From Acidobacteriota bacterium (lineage in GTDB: Bacteria; Acidobacteriota; UBA6911; RPQK01): a stretch of DNA of 13,862 nucleotides. Below the pieces are notes generated by a model, which saw only the letters and a list, made by a program, of their open reading frames with translations, was not told the DNA's origin and did no database searches. Of the stretch, positions 1-6,518 are shown piece after piece. Position 1 is the first letter of the stretch. Each line of letters opens with the position of its first letter. Both the position numbers and the translations under genes were made by a program. Location: the NCBI GenBank assembly GCA_003819755.1, contig RPQK01000104.1, forward strand, positions 1 through 13,862, read 5' to 3'.

Positions 1-953
1 CCGCTTCGCAGCGGCAGTTGTCCTCTTAGGCTTACGCTGTCCGTCCCCGGTTTTCGATACCACTGCACGGAGCTGCGTCCCCTTCGGACCGTTCTGGTCT
101 TGTTGTTCACGTCAAGGAGCGATTCGGACGGGTAGACCGAAGCGCTGGCCGGCTGCCCGACCCGGCGGTTCGGCCGCAAGCTCAGGGTTACCAGGTTGTT
201 GTTGAAAGAAAGCGCCGAGATCGGGGCCCCGTAATCACGGGTCAGATCCGAGGCCGTCCACCCCTCCCCGTAAGGGGCAAAGGTGAAGTAGGAGTCATCT
301 CCAATGATGTCTCCCTCGATCTCGGTAATGCCATATTCCCGAACCTTTTGGGCCATGGTATCGAAGTGAGCGAAGTGATTCGGCAGGTTCTGAATATTGC
401 CGCTCAAGTCCGGGTCACCCTGACCGAAAATGACCAGGTTTCCGGTAAGCCGGTTGCCGGGTCCACGGCTGCCTTCGTAAGCCACCTGGGTTTTGAAGCG
501 ATAGTTCGGGCCCAGGCGGTCGAGGGCGGTCGACGTGGTGAACAGCTTCGCGTTGCTGGCCGGCGGAAACAGCTTGTCACTGTTGTAAACAAAAACCGGG
601 GAATCGTCTTCGAGCGAGCGAATGTCCACTCCCCACTCCGCGCGCCGGTACAGAGGCTTCTTGACGATCGCGGTGATCTTGCGCCCGACTTCGGCATAAC
701 GACCGGCCGGATCGAACGCCGGGGGCTCTTCGGGCTTAGCTTCCACCGCGGAGGGCTCTACTGGAGCCGGAACACGCGGTAATTCGTACCCTGACCCGTT
801 ATCGACGAATCCAGCTTCGACAGGAACAGGTAGACGACTCTCCTCGTCTACTCCTCGAGCCGTAGAGCTGACAAACGTCGCGGGCCAGATGAGAGCGAGG
901 GCTATTATGACAATACAAAGGCTAAGGAGAAAATGAGCGTATCTGTTCTTCAT
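1..953 (-). CDS. dacB: D-alanyl-D-alanine carboxypeptidase/endopeptidase, PBP4 (DacB, peptidase S13) family, partial (C-terminus off window)
   Basis: The minus-strand frame opens at ATG 953-951 and stays open to the window edge, giving 317 codons and no stop. Residues 8-29 form a hydrophobic signal or anchor segment. A Pro/Glu-rich linker follows to about residue 90. The PBP catalytic Ser-x-x-Lys box lies at residues 133-136 in the context PPASNAKLFTT, followed by GNLVIFGQGDPDLSG, the conserved glycine-rich segment of the S13 family. Members cleave the terminal D-Ala of peptidoglycan stems or cross-bridges in the periplasm. The SxN and KTG boxes expected further on are outside the window, so activity cannot be judged. 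The linker between leader and catalytic domain is longer than in E. coli DacB. No Shine-Dalgarno lies at the usual distance: GGAGGA sits 28 nt upstream of the ATG. The gene is divergent from aceE. The family call is firm; the exact start is less so. Confidence 0.88.
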   Translation of the reverse strand, partial: MKNRYAHFLLSLCIVIIALALIWPATFVSSTARGVDEESRLPVPVEAGFVDNGSGYELPRVPAPVEPSAVEAKPEEPPAFDPAGRYAEVGRKITAIVKKPLYRRAEWGVDIRSLEDDSPVFVYNSDKLFPPASNAKLFTTSTALDRLGPNYRFKTQVAYEGSRGPGNRLTGNLVIFGQGDPDLSGNIQNLPNHFAHFDTMAQKVREYGITEIEGDIIGDDSYFTFAPYGEGWTASDLTRDYGAPISALSFNNNLVTLSLRPNRRVGQPASASVYPSESLLDVNNKTRTVRRGRSSVQWYRKPGTDSVSLRGQLPLRS

Positions 954-989
954 CACTGCTTTTTTTTAATGCAAAAAAATTCCTCCATT

Positions 990-1017
990 ATTTTAGTTTT
1001 TTTTGCGCCGATTACAA
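990..1017 (-). promoter_or_regulatory. Candidate sigma70-type promoter for dacB
   Basis: Reading the minus strand, TTGTAA (1017-1012) and TAAAAT (995-990) are separated by 16 nt, with an A-tract in the spacer. The expected start of transcription lies about 30 nt upstream of the dacB ATG. The match to consensus is 4/6 and 5/6. It was assigned by eye from position and motif only. Confidence 0.35.
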
Positions 1018-1216
1018 CCCAAGCTTGTTAACAAAAGCAGAAAATCCGAAGCGGAGGCTCGCCTCCCCGACTTGATTCCGGCCTGACGCTCCTTCACAAT
1101 TGAGGGTGTTCCCTGCGTGGTTCAGGGCGCCGTCTTTGCCTTTACAAAACATATAAGCATGACTTCCGGTGGGAGTTCAACCAATCGGGTGAGTACGACC
1201 TGAAGTTAAACTCTCA

Positions 1217-1245
1217 TCAACGCCTGACGTCGATTCAGACGTTGA
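1217..1245. promoter_or_regulatory. Inverted repeat upstream of aceE, possible operator or 5'-UTR hairpin
   Basis: TCAACGCCTGA (1217-1227) and TCAGACGTTGA (1235-1245) are inverted copies matching at 10 of 11 positions, with a 7-nt spacer. The dyad ends 49 nt before the aceE ATG, a typical place for a transcription-factor site. It does not resemble the ATTGGT-nnn-ACCAAT box of E. coli PdhR. Which protein binds it, if any, is unknown. Confidence 0.4.
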
Positions 1246-1294
1246 ATAAGTCGTAAAGTTTCGAGGCATTCCTAAATAGAACGGGTGAAAAACG

Positions 1295-4039
1295 ATGAGT
1301 GTGATTGTCGAGCCGGAAAAAGAGGAACAGCAAGCGGCAGAGGAAGAGGAATTGCCGGCAGCCGCGGGCCAAGAAACAGAGCAGAGCTCCGAAGAGGAGG
1401 CTATCGAGACCAGGGAGTGGCTTGATTCGCTGGACTATGTTCTCGAGAGCCAAGGCCCGGAGCGCGTGCGCAAACTGCTGGAGCAGCTCCAGATTCATGC
1501 GAGACGGCACGACGTCGACATCCCTTTTACGGCTAATACCCCTTATATCAACACCATACCGGTTGACAAGCAGCCTCCGTATCCGGGCAGCCGTGAGATC
1601 GAGCGGAGGATCAAGAGCCTGGCCCGGTGGAATGCCATGGCCATGGTGGTAAGAGCCAACCGGCTGGAAAGTGGGATCGGGGGGCACATTTCGACCTATG
1701 CCTCGGCCGCCACCCTTTACGAAGTAGGCTTCAATCATTTCTTCCGGGGGCGGACAGACGGTCATCCGGGCGACATGGTCTATTTCCAGGGCCATGCCTC
1801 TCCGGGCATCTACGCCCGAGCCTTCTTGGAAGGCCGGCTCTCGGTCGAGCAGCTGGCCAATTTCCGGCGCGAGACGGCACCGGGCGGCGGCTTGTCATCC
1901 TACCCGCACCCCTGGCTCATGCCGGACTTCTGGCAGTTCCCGACCGTCTCGATGGGTCTCGGGCCGATCATGTCCATATACCAGGCGCGATTCAACCGAT
2001 ACCTCGAGGACAGGGGCCTCAGAGATCGATCGGATGCGAAGGTGTGGGCTTTCGTCGGCGACGGGGAGACGGACGAACCGGAGACTCTCGGCGCTATCAC
2101 TCTGGCCTCTCGAGAACAGCTAGACAACCTGATCTTCGTAATCAACTGCAACCTGCAGCGACTAGACGGCCCGGTGCGGGGGAACGGCAACATCATCCAG
2201 GAATTGGAGGCCGTTTTCCGGGGGGCCGGCTGGAACGTCATCAAAGTCGTCTGGGGGAGCGCCTGGGATCCGCTACTTGCCAAAGATCGTGATGGAATTC
2301 TGGTCAAACGGATGGGTGAGATCGTCGATGGGCAGTATCAGAAATACACGGTCGAAAGCGGGGCGTATCTTCGTGATCACTTTTTTGGCGTCGACCCTCA
2401 GTTGCGGGAAATGGTCGAGCATTTGTCCGACGAGCAGTTGGAGAAGTTGAACCGCGGCGGACATGACCCCGAGAAGGTCTACGCGGCGTTCAAAGCCGCT
2501 TTTGAACATCAGGGCTCCCCGACCGTGATTCTTGCCAAGACGATCAAAGGCTACGGACTCGGCGAGGCGGGCGAGGGCAAGAACGTTACGCACCAACAGA
2601 AGAAACTCAACGAGGAGGAGCTGCGCGAGTTTCGCTCCCGTTTTGGAATCCCCATCTCCGATGAAGAAGTCGCAGAGGCGCCTTTTTACAGGCCCCCGGA
2701 CGAAAGCGTCGAGATCCGGTATATGCAGGAACGGCGGGAGAAACTGGGGGGCTACCTTCCGAAGCGTCAGCCGAAGGTCACCAAGGTGAAAATCCCGTCC
2801 GAAAAGCTCTTCGAGGAGTTCTACCAAGGTACGGAAGGGCGGGAAGTCTCGACGACCATGGCCTACGTCCGGCTGCTTTCGAAGCTGCTGCGCGATCGGG
2901 ATATCGGTAAGCTCATAGTCCCGATCATCCCCGACGAGGCCCGAACCTTCGGGATGGAGAGCCTGTTCCGCGAACGCGGGATCTATTCTCACGTCGGGCA
3001 GCTTTACGCTCCCGTCGATGCGGAGACGCTGCTCTACTACAAGGAAGCGAAGGACGGCCAGATCCTGGAGGAGGGAATTACCGAGGCTGGCGGAACGTCC
3101 TCCTTTATTGCCGCGGGCACGGCCTACTCCTCCCTTGGCGTCACGACGATCCCGTTCTTCACCTACTATTCGATGTTCGGTTTCCAGCGGGTGGGCGATT
3201 TGATTTGGGCTGCGGGGGATATGAGGTGCCGGGGTTTTCTGGTCGGTGGCACTGCCGGCCGGACTACGCTCGCCGGCGAGGGTCTGCAGCACCAGGACGG
3301 GCACAGCCACCTTCTGGCCTACCCGTACCCGGCAGTCCGAGCCTACGATCCCGCTTTTGCTTATGAGCTGGCGGTCATCATCGAAGACGGGTTGAGACGC
3401 ATGTATGAGAAGGACGAAAGCGTCTTCTATTACATCACCGTGATGAACGAAAACTATGCCCAGCCGGCCATGCCGGAGGGTGTGAAGGAAGGGATTCTCC
3501 GGGGACTGTACAAATTTCGATCCTCGCAGCTTGAGAAGCCTAAGGCGCGCGCTCAGCTGTTCGGGAGCGGCGCGATTCTCAATGAGGTGATTAAAGCCGG
3601 TTCTGAACTAGAGGAGAAGTACCAGGTGGGCTGCGACATCTGGAGCATTACGAGCTACAAAGAGCTCATGAGGGACGGCCTCGAGGTTGACCGCTGGAAT
3701 ACGCTGCACCCCAGTGAGAAACCCAAAATCCCCTATGTGACGCAGTGTTTGGACAATTCTGAAGGCGTGTTCATCGCCGCTTCAGACTATGTGAAGACAC
3801 TCCCCTATTCGATAAGCCGCTGGTTCCCCGGGCCCCTGGTCGCACTCGGAACTGACGGCTTCGGCCGTAGCGATTCGAGGGCTGCTCTGCGCGATTTCTT
3901 CGAGGTCGATTGGCGGCATGTGCTTTTTGCGACAATCTCCGCTTTGGTAACGGAGAAACAACTGCCGGCCCAGACCGCCAAAGAGGCGGCCCGGGAGCTG
4001 GAAATAGATGTGGAGAAAACGAATCCGGTTCTGAAATGA
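1295..4039 (+). CDS. aceE: Pyruvate dehydrogenase E1 component, homodimeric AceE type
   Basis: The 914-residue protein aligns by eye with E. coli AceE (887 residues) almost end to end. It decarboxylates pyruvate with thiamine diphosphate and acetylates the E2 lipoyl group in the cytoplasm. The ThDP/Mg motif is clear: GDGE at 255-258, then NCN at 284-286, with the normal spacing of 30 between the Asp and the last Asn. Other conserved blocks are YINTIPVD, SYPHPWLMPDFWQFPTVSMG, the active-site loop EGKNVTHQQKK (His equivalent to E. coli His407), the pyrimidine-domain stretch DEARTFGMESLFR, and LGTDGFGRSD near the C-terminus. An acidic Glu/Gln/Ala-rich extension of roughly 25-35 residues precedes the conserved IETREWLDSLD block. 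The ATG has only a weak GGGTGA ribosome site, but no other start lies before the conserved region. aceF follows after 115 bp, implying an operon. Confidence 0.97.
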   Translation: MSVIVEPEKEEQQAAEEEELPAAAGQETEQSSEEEAIETREWLDSLDYVLESQGPERVRKLLEQLQIHARRHDVDIPFTANTPYINTIPVDKQPPYPGSREIERRIKSLARWNAMAMVVRANRLESGIGGHISTYASAATLYEVGFNHFFRGRTDGHPGDMVYFQGHASPGIYARAFLEGRLSVEQLANFRRETAPGGGLSSYPHPWLMPDFWQFPTVSMGLGPIMSIYQARFNRYLEDRGLRDRSDAKVWAFVGDGETDEPETLGAITLASREQLDNLIFVINCNLQRLDGPVRGNGNIIQELEAVFRGAGWNVIKVVWGSAWDPLLAKDRDGILVKRMGEIVDGQYQKYTVESGAYLRDHFFGVDPQLREMVEHLSDEQLEKLNRGGHDPEKVYAAFKAAFEHQGSPTVILAKTIKGYGLGEAGEGKNVTHQQKKLNEEELREFRSRFGIPISDEEVAEAPFYRPPDESVEIRYMQERREKLGGYLPKRQPKVTKVKIPSEKLFEEFYQGTEGREVSTTMAYVRLLSKLLRDRDIGKLIVPIIPDEARTFGMESLFRERGIYSHVGQLYAPVDAETLLYYKEAKDGQILEEGITEAGGTSSFIAAGTAYSSLGVTTIPFFTYYSMFGFQRVGDLIWAAGDMRCRGFLVGGTAGRTTLAGEGLQHQDGHSHLLAYPYPAVRAYDPAFAYELAVIIEDGLRRMYEKDESVFYYITVMNENYAQPAMPEGVKEGILRGLYKFRSSQLEKPKARAQLFGSGAILNEVIKAGSELEEKYQVGCDIWSITSYKELMRDGLEVDRWNTLHPSEKPKIPYVTQCLDNSEGVFIAASDYVKTLPYSISRWFPGPLVALGTDGFGRSDSRAALRDFFEVDWRHVLFATISALVTEKQLPAQTAKEAARELEIDVEKTNPVLK

Positions 4040-4045
4040 CCTCGA

Positions 4046-4133
4046 GCAGCCGGGAATTATCCACGAATTACACGAATTACACGAATAGGAGAATTCGTGT
4101 AATTCGTGTAATTCGTGGATAATTTCCAGCTGC
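4046..4133. repeat. Long inverted repeat of 9-bp tandem units between aceE and aceF
   Basis: Arms 4046-4086 and 4093-4133 match at 39 of 41 positions around a 6-nt centre (AGGAGA). The inner 32 bp of each arm are perfect. Each arm contains nearly three tandem copies of ACGAATTAC, so the transcript would fold into one very stable hairpin. It begins 6 bp after the aceE stop and ends 21 bp before the aceF ATG. There is no U-tract after it. It could act as an attenuator, an RNA-stability element or a mobile repeat. Confidence 0.93.
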
Positions 4134-4154
4134 GTAACTCGCACACTAACTCCT

Positions 4155-5525
4155 ATGGCCACTGAACTCAAGCTTCCTAATCTTGGAGAAAACGTTCATT
4201 CAGGCAATGTCGTCCGATTGCTGGTCGCCGAAGGCGACGTGATCGCCGAGCAGCAGCCGATATTGGAGATCGAGACCGACAAGGCCGCCATCGAAGTGCC
4301 GTCCCCGACCGCCGGGAAGGTCGCCAAGATCCTCGTCAAAGAGGGGCAGACGGTCAACGTGGGTGATCCGGTGATCAGCGTGGAGGCGGAAGGCGGCGGA
4401 AAGACCGAAGCGGCGAAGGAGCCGCCTAAAACAGCTTCCGGTCCTGCGGTCAAACCTCCTCCAGCCAAAGCTGAGAAACCGGCCGCGAAGCCGGAGGCCC
4501 AGGAAGAGACCGAACCGCGAAAAGAAACTCCCGAGCAGGAAAGGCGAGACCGGGTCATGCCCGCCGAACGCCCGGCCGCGCCGCCATCTTCGGTCCAGGG
4601 GAATGGGAAGAGAGTTCTTGTTCCAGCGGCCCCGTCGGTTCGGCGCTTCGCCAGGGAAATTGGAGTTGACATCGGCGCAGTAGCGGGCACGGGACCTTCG
4701 GGACGCATCTCGGTAGGGGACGTTAAAGCGGCGGCACGCAGCGGCAAGGCCGCCGGGCCGCAGCCTGCGGCTGCTCCGTCGGCTCCCATCGCCGCCCCGC
4801 CGTTGCCCGATCTCTCGCGCTGGGGCGAGATCCACCGTGAACAATTTACCAGCGTACGCCGCGCTACCGCCCGTCAGATGACGACCGCATGGTCAACGAT
4901 TCCCCACGTGACGCAGTTCGACAAGGCCGACATTACCGAGCTCGAGGTGGTCCGCAAACAGTACTCGGCGAAGGTCGAAAAGGCCGGCGGGAAGCTGACG
5001 GTCACAGCGGTCCTCTTGAAGGTCGTCGCATCTGCGCTGAAAGTCTTCCCCAAATTCAACGCGAGTCTCGACATGGAGAAGGGGGAAATCGTCTTCAAGC
5101 ACTACTTCCACGTGGGTGTTGCCGTTGACACACCAAAAGGTTTGCTGGTTCCGGTGATCCGGGATGTCGACCAGAAGAATGTCGTTCAACTTTCGGCGGA
5201 GCTCGCTTCTATCTCCGATAAGACTCGTAACGGGAAACTGACGCTGGAAGAGATGCAGGGAGGCAGCTTCACGGTCAGCAACCTGGGCGGCATTGGAGGG
5301 ACCGGTTTCGCGCCAATTGTGAATCTGCCGGAGGTCGCGATCCTCGGAGTAGCCCGGGCGTCCCTGGAGCCGGTGTTCCGGGAGGGAAGCTTTCAACCTC
5401 GGATGATGCTTCCACTCTCGCTTTCCTATGATCACCGGCTGATCGACGGAGCCGACGGAGCCCGATTCCTGCGCTGGGTATGCGAGGCGCTGGAAGAACC
5501 CTTCCTGTTGATGCTTGAAGGCTGA
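4155..5525 (+). CDS. aceF: Pyruvate dehydrogenase E2, dihydrolipoyllysine acetyltransferase
   Basis: The 456-residue protein has the E2 domain order. Residues 2-77 are one lipoyl domain, with the lipoylated Lys43 in ETDKAAIEVPS. An Ala/Pro/Glu/Lys-rich flexible linker follows (about 80-155), then a peripheral-subunit-binding domain at about 158-195 (APSVRRFAREIG through GRISVGDVKAAAR). A second Ala/Pro linker leads to the catalytic core from about 228. The active-site box SYDHRLIDG is intact, with His427 and Asp431. It transfers acetyl from E1 to CoA and forms the complex core. E. coli AceF has three lipoyl domains; this one has a single domain, as in many bacteria. No Shine-Dalgarno precedes the ATG (CTCCT is adjacent instead), so translation may depend on coupling or another mechanism. 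The position after aceE supports the pyruvate, rather than 2-oxoglutarate, assignment. No E3 gene follows. Confidence 0.95.
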   Translation: MATELKLPNLGENVHSGNVVRLLVAEGDVIAEQQPILEIETDKAAIEVPSPTAGKVAKILVKEGQTVNVGDPVISVEAEGGGKTEAAKEPPKTASGPAVKPPPAKAEKPAAKPEAQEETEPRKETPEQERRDRVMPAERPAAPPSSVQGNGKRVLVPAAPSVRRFAREIGVDIGAVAGTGPSGRISVGDVKAAARSGKAAGPQPAAAPSAPIAAPPLPDLSRWGEIHREQFTSVRRATARQMTTAWSTIPHVTQFDKADITELEVVRKQYSAKVEKAGGKLTVTAVLLKVVASALKVFPKFNASLDMEKGEIVFKHYFHVGVAVDTPKGLLVPVIRDVDQKNVVQLSAELASISDKTRNGKLTLEEMQGGSFTVSNLGGIGGTGFAPIVNLPEVAILGVARASLEPVFREGSFQPRMMLPLSLSYDHRLIDGADGARFLRWVCEALEEPFLLMLEG

Positions 5526-5528
5526 ATT

Positions 5529-5615
5529 GAAGCAGCTGACAGCTGACGGCTGACGGCTGACAAAATGGGTGCAGGGGTTTTTGTTAGCTGTCAGCCGTCA
5601 GCCGTCAGCTGCTTC
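5529..5615. repeat. Inverted repeat of 7-bp tandem units between convergent aceF and lepB, possible bidirectional terminator
   Basis: Arms 5529-5565 and 5579-5615 match at 34 of 37 positions around a 13-nt loop. Each arm holds four tandem heptamers of the type (A/G)GCTGAC, flanked by GAAGC outside and AAAA/TTTT inside. It fills most of the 107-bp gap between two genes that end towards each other. T-tracts are poor: five T at 5620-5624 lie a few bases past the stem for aceF, and none follows for lepB. Termination is therefore plausible but not a textbook intrinsic case. Confidence 0.9.
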
Positions 5616-5632
5616 TGCGTTTTTCCGCGGGG

Positions 5633-6370
5633 CTATCTTACTACTCTGAACATCCGGCTCCAGCGGGTACGAGTGAAGAAGTAGATCACTCGCTCGGCGT
5701 AGAGTTTCAGGACCTCGGGTGTTGAGGTTCGGAGATAGGCGTCTCTTTCATCTTCATACGACCAGAAGACGATCAGGGGCCGCCCCACTATGTGGTCCCG
5801 TGGAAGCAGCCCGAAGTACCGGCTGTCCGCACTATCGTCCCGATTATCCCCCATCATGAAATAGTGCCCGGGCGGTATCGTCACTGGAGAAAGATTATCG
5901 CGCTGGCCCTCACCTATATAGAAATGGGAGGGATCGGCCGGATAAACGTTGGGGTCCGAGTGAACCTTGTAGGGCTCATCCAGTTGCTGGCCGTTGATGT
6001 AGACGTTCTTGGAACGAATCTCCACTGTGTCACCCGGGAGACCGATCGCCCGCTTGACGTACAGCACCTCGGGTTGCTTCGGGAACTTGAAGACGATGAT
6101 GTCGCCCCGGCGGATCTCATGTTCCGGGGTCCCGGGAACCGGCGGGAGGAAACTGTTACGGACCGTGAACTTGTCGATGAGCAGCCGGTCGCCGACCATG
6201 ATCGTCGGCTCCATCGAGGGAGTCGGAACGGTCATGGGGTGCACAACGTAGGTTGTCACGAACAGGGCAAAAATAGTCATGACGACGGTTGTGACGTAGT
6301 ATTCACGAAGCGTGCTGTGCTGCTGACCCTCTTTCTGCTTGTCGTCCTTAGCTTTCTTTGTTTCGGCCAT
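5633..6370 (-). CDS. lepB: Signal peptidase I (peptidase S26)
   Basis: The 245-residue protein has a charged, Lys-rich cytoplasmic N-terminus, then a transmembrane helix at about 24-43, then a periplasmic catalytic domain. The nucleophile Ser52 lies in VPTPSMEPTI and the general base Lys106 in YVKRAIGLPGD. The late conserved box GDNRDDSADSRYFGLLP is at 174-190. The enzyme removes Sec and Tat leader peptides at the outer face of the inner membrane. It would be expected to process leaders such as those of the LptD and M1-type peptidase encoded nearby. A segment rich in Asp/Pro/Tyr (about 131-165) separates the last two boxes, which is common in this family. AGGG lies 6 nt before the ATG. It is divergent from the oxidoreductase gene and convergent with aceF. 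Confidence 0.97.
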   Translation of the reverse strand: MAETKKAKDDKQKEGQQHSTLREYYVTTVVMTIFALFVTTYVVHPMTVPTPSMEPTIMVGDRLLIDKFTVRNSFLPPVPGTPEHEIRRGDIIVFKFPKQPEVLYVKRAIGLPGDTVEIRSKNVYINGQQLDEPYKVHSDPNVYPADPSHFYIGEGQRDNLSPVTIPPGHYFMMGDNRDDSADSRYFGLLPRDHIVGRPLIVFWSYEDERDAYLRTSTPEVLKLYAERVIYFFTRTRWSRMFRVVR

Positions 6371-6392
6371 TTGCTGCCCTTAAGAAATTTGT

Positions 6393-6401
6393 ATTATAGC
6401 A
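6393..6401 (-). promoter_or_regulatory. Extended -10 promoter for lepB
   Basis: On the minus strand the sequence reads TGCTATAAT, a perfect extended -10 (TGnTATAAT), 22 nt upstream of the lepB ATG. No good -35 hexamer is seen 16-18 nt further up, which fits an extended -10 promoter. It would give a leader of about 15 nt. Confidence 0.5.
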
Positions 6402-6411
6402 TCCAACTTGG

Positions 6412-6440
6412 TTGACGATTGAGGACTGACGATTGACAAT
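6412..6440 (+). promoter_or_regulatory. Possible promoter for the oxidoreductase gene within the repeat arm
   Basis: TTGACG (6412-6417, 5/6 match to -35) and GACAAT (6435-6440, 4/6 match to -10) are 17 nt apart. They lie 30 nt upstream of the ATG. The heptamer repeat is itself TTGAC-like, so the -35 match may be coincidental. Confidence 0.25.
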
Positions 6441-6518
6441 CTAGGAGGAAAAGGACAACGGAGGCAGCAATGAAGAAAGAAGACGGCAAATCGTCAATCG
6501 TTAATCGCCAATCGTCGA
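6412..6518. repeat. Imperfect inverted repeat of TTGACGA heptamers enclosing the start of the oxidoreductase gene
   Basis: Left arm 6412-6442 and right arm 6488-6518 match at 24 of 31 positions. Each is built of about four tandem heptamers of the type TTGACGA (variants TTGAGGA, CTGACGA, TTGGCGA, TTAACGA). The 45-nt spacer holds the GGAGG ribosome site (6460-6464) and the ATG (6470). The right arm is translated as residues 7-17 of the oxidoreductase. The left arm overlaps the upstream region of the lepB promoter. Confidence 0.75.

Larger units (their letters stand above)
954..1294. other. Divergent intergenic region between dacB and aceE, no gene seen
   Basis: This 341-base stretch shows no convincing coding frame or RNA gene. 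It starts AT-rich (about 955-1035), with poly-T/poly-A runs, then returns to background composition. It holds the candidate dacB promoter, a perfect 10-bp palindrome TTGTTAACAA at 1025-1034, a small GGAGGC-TC-GCCTCC dyad at 1053-1066, a TATAAG box at 1152-1157 without a good partner -35, and the longer inverted repeat at 1217-1245. Control elements of both flanking genes are expected here. Confidence 0.6.

Noticed and set aside
404..697. Minus-strand 97-residue frame within dacB, raising the idea of a dacB frameshift
   Set aside because: Translation of the dacB frame from ATG 953 runs without a stop to the window edge, with all motifs in one frame, so no frameshift is needed.
348..782. 144-residue plus-strand frame over dacB
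   Set aside because: It is antisense to the dacB frame, which carries the SxxK box and S13 family motifs. The product has no recognisable features.
2273..3310. 345-residue antisense frame over aceE
   Set aside because: It is the complement of strongly conserved AceE sequence and is open only through GC-rich codon structure.
3782..4171. Small open frames on both strands across the aceE-aceF gap with repeating peptides (NYTNYT, IRVIRV, HELHEL, CNSCNS)
   Set aside because: These are translations of the 9-bp repeat, open because 9 is a multiple of 3. They have no ribosome site and overlap aceE or aceF.
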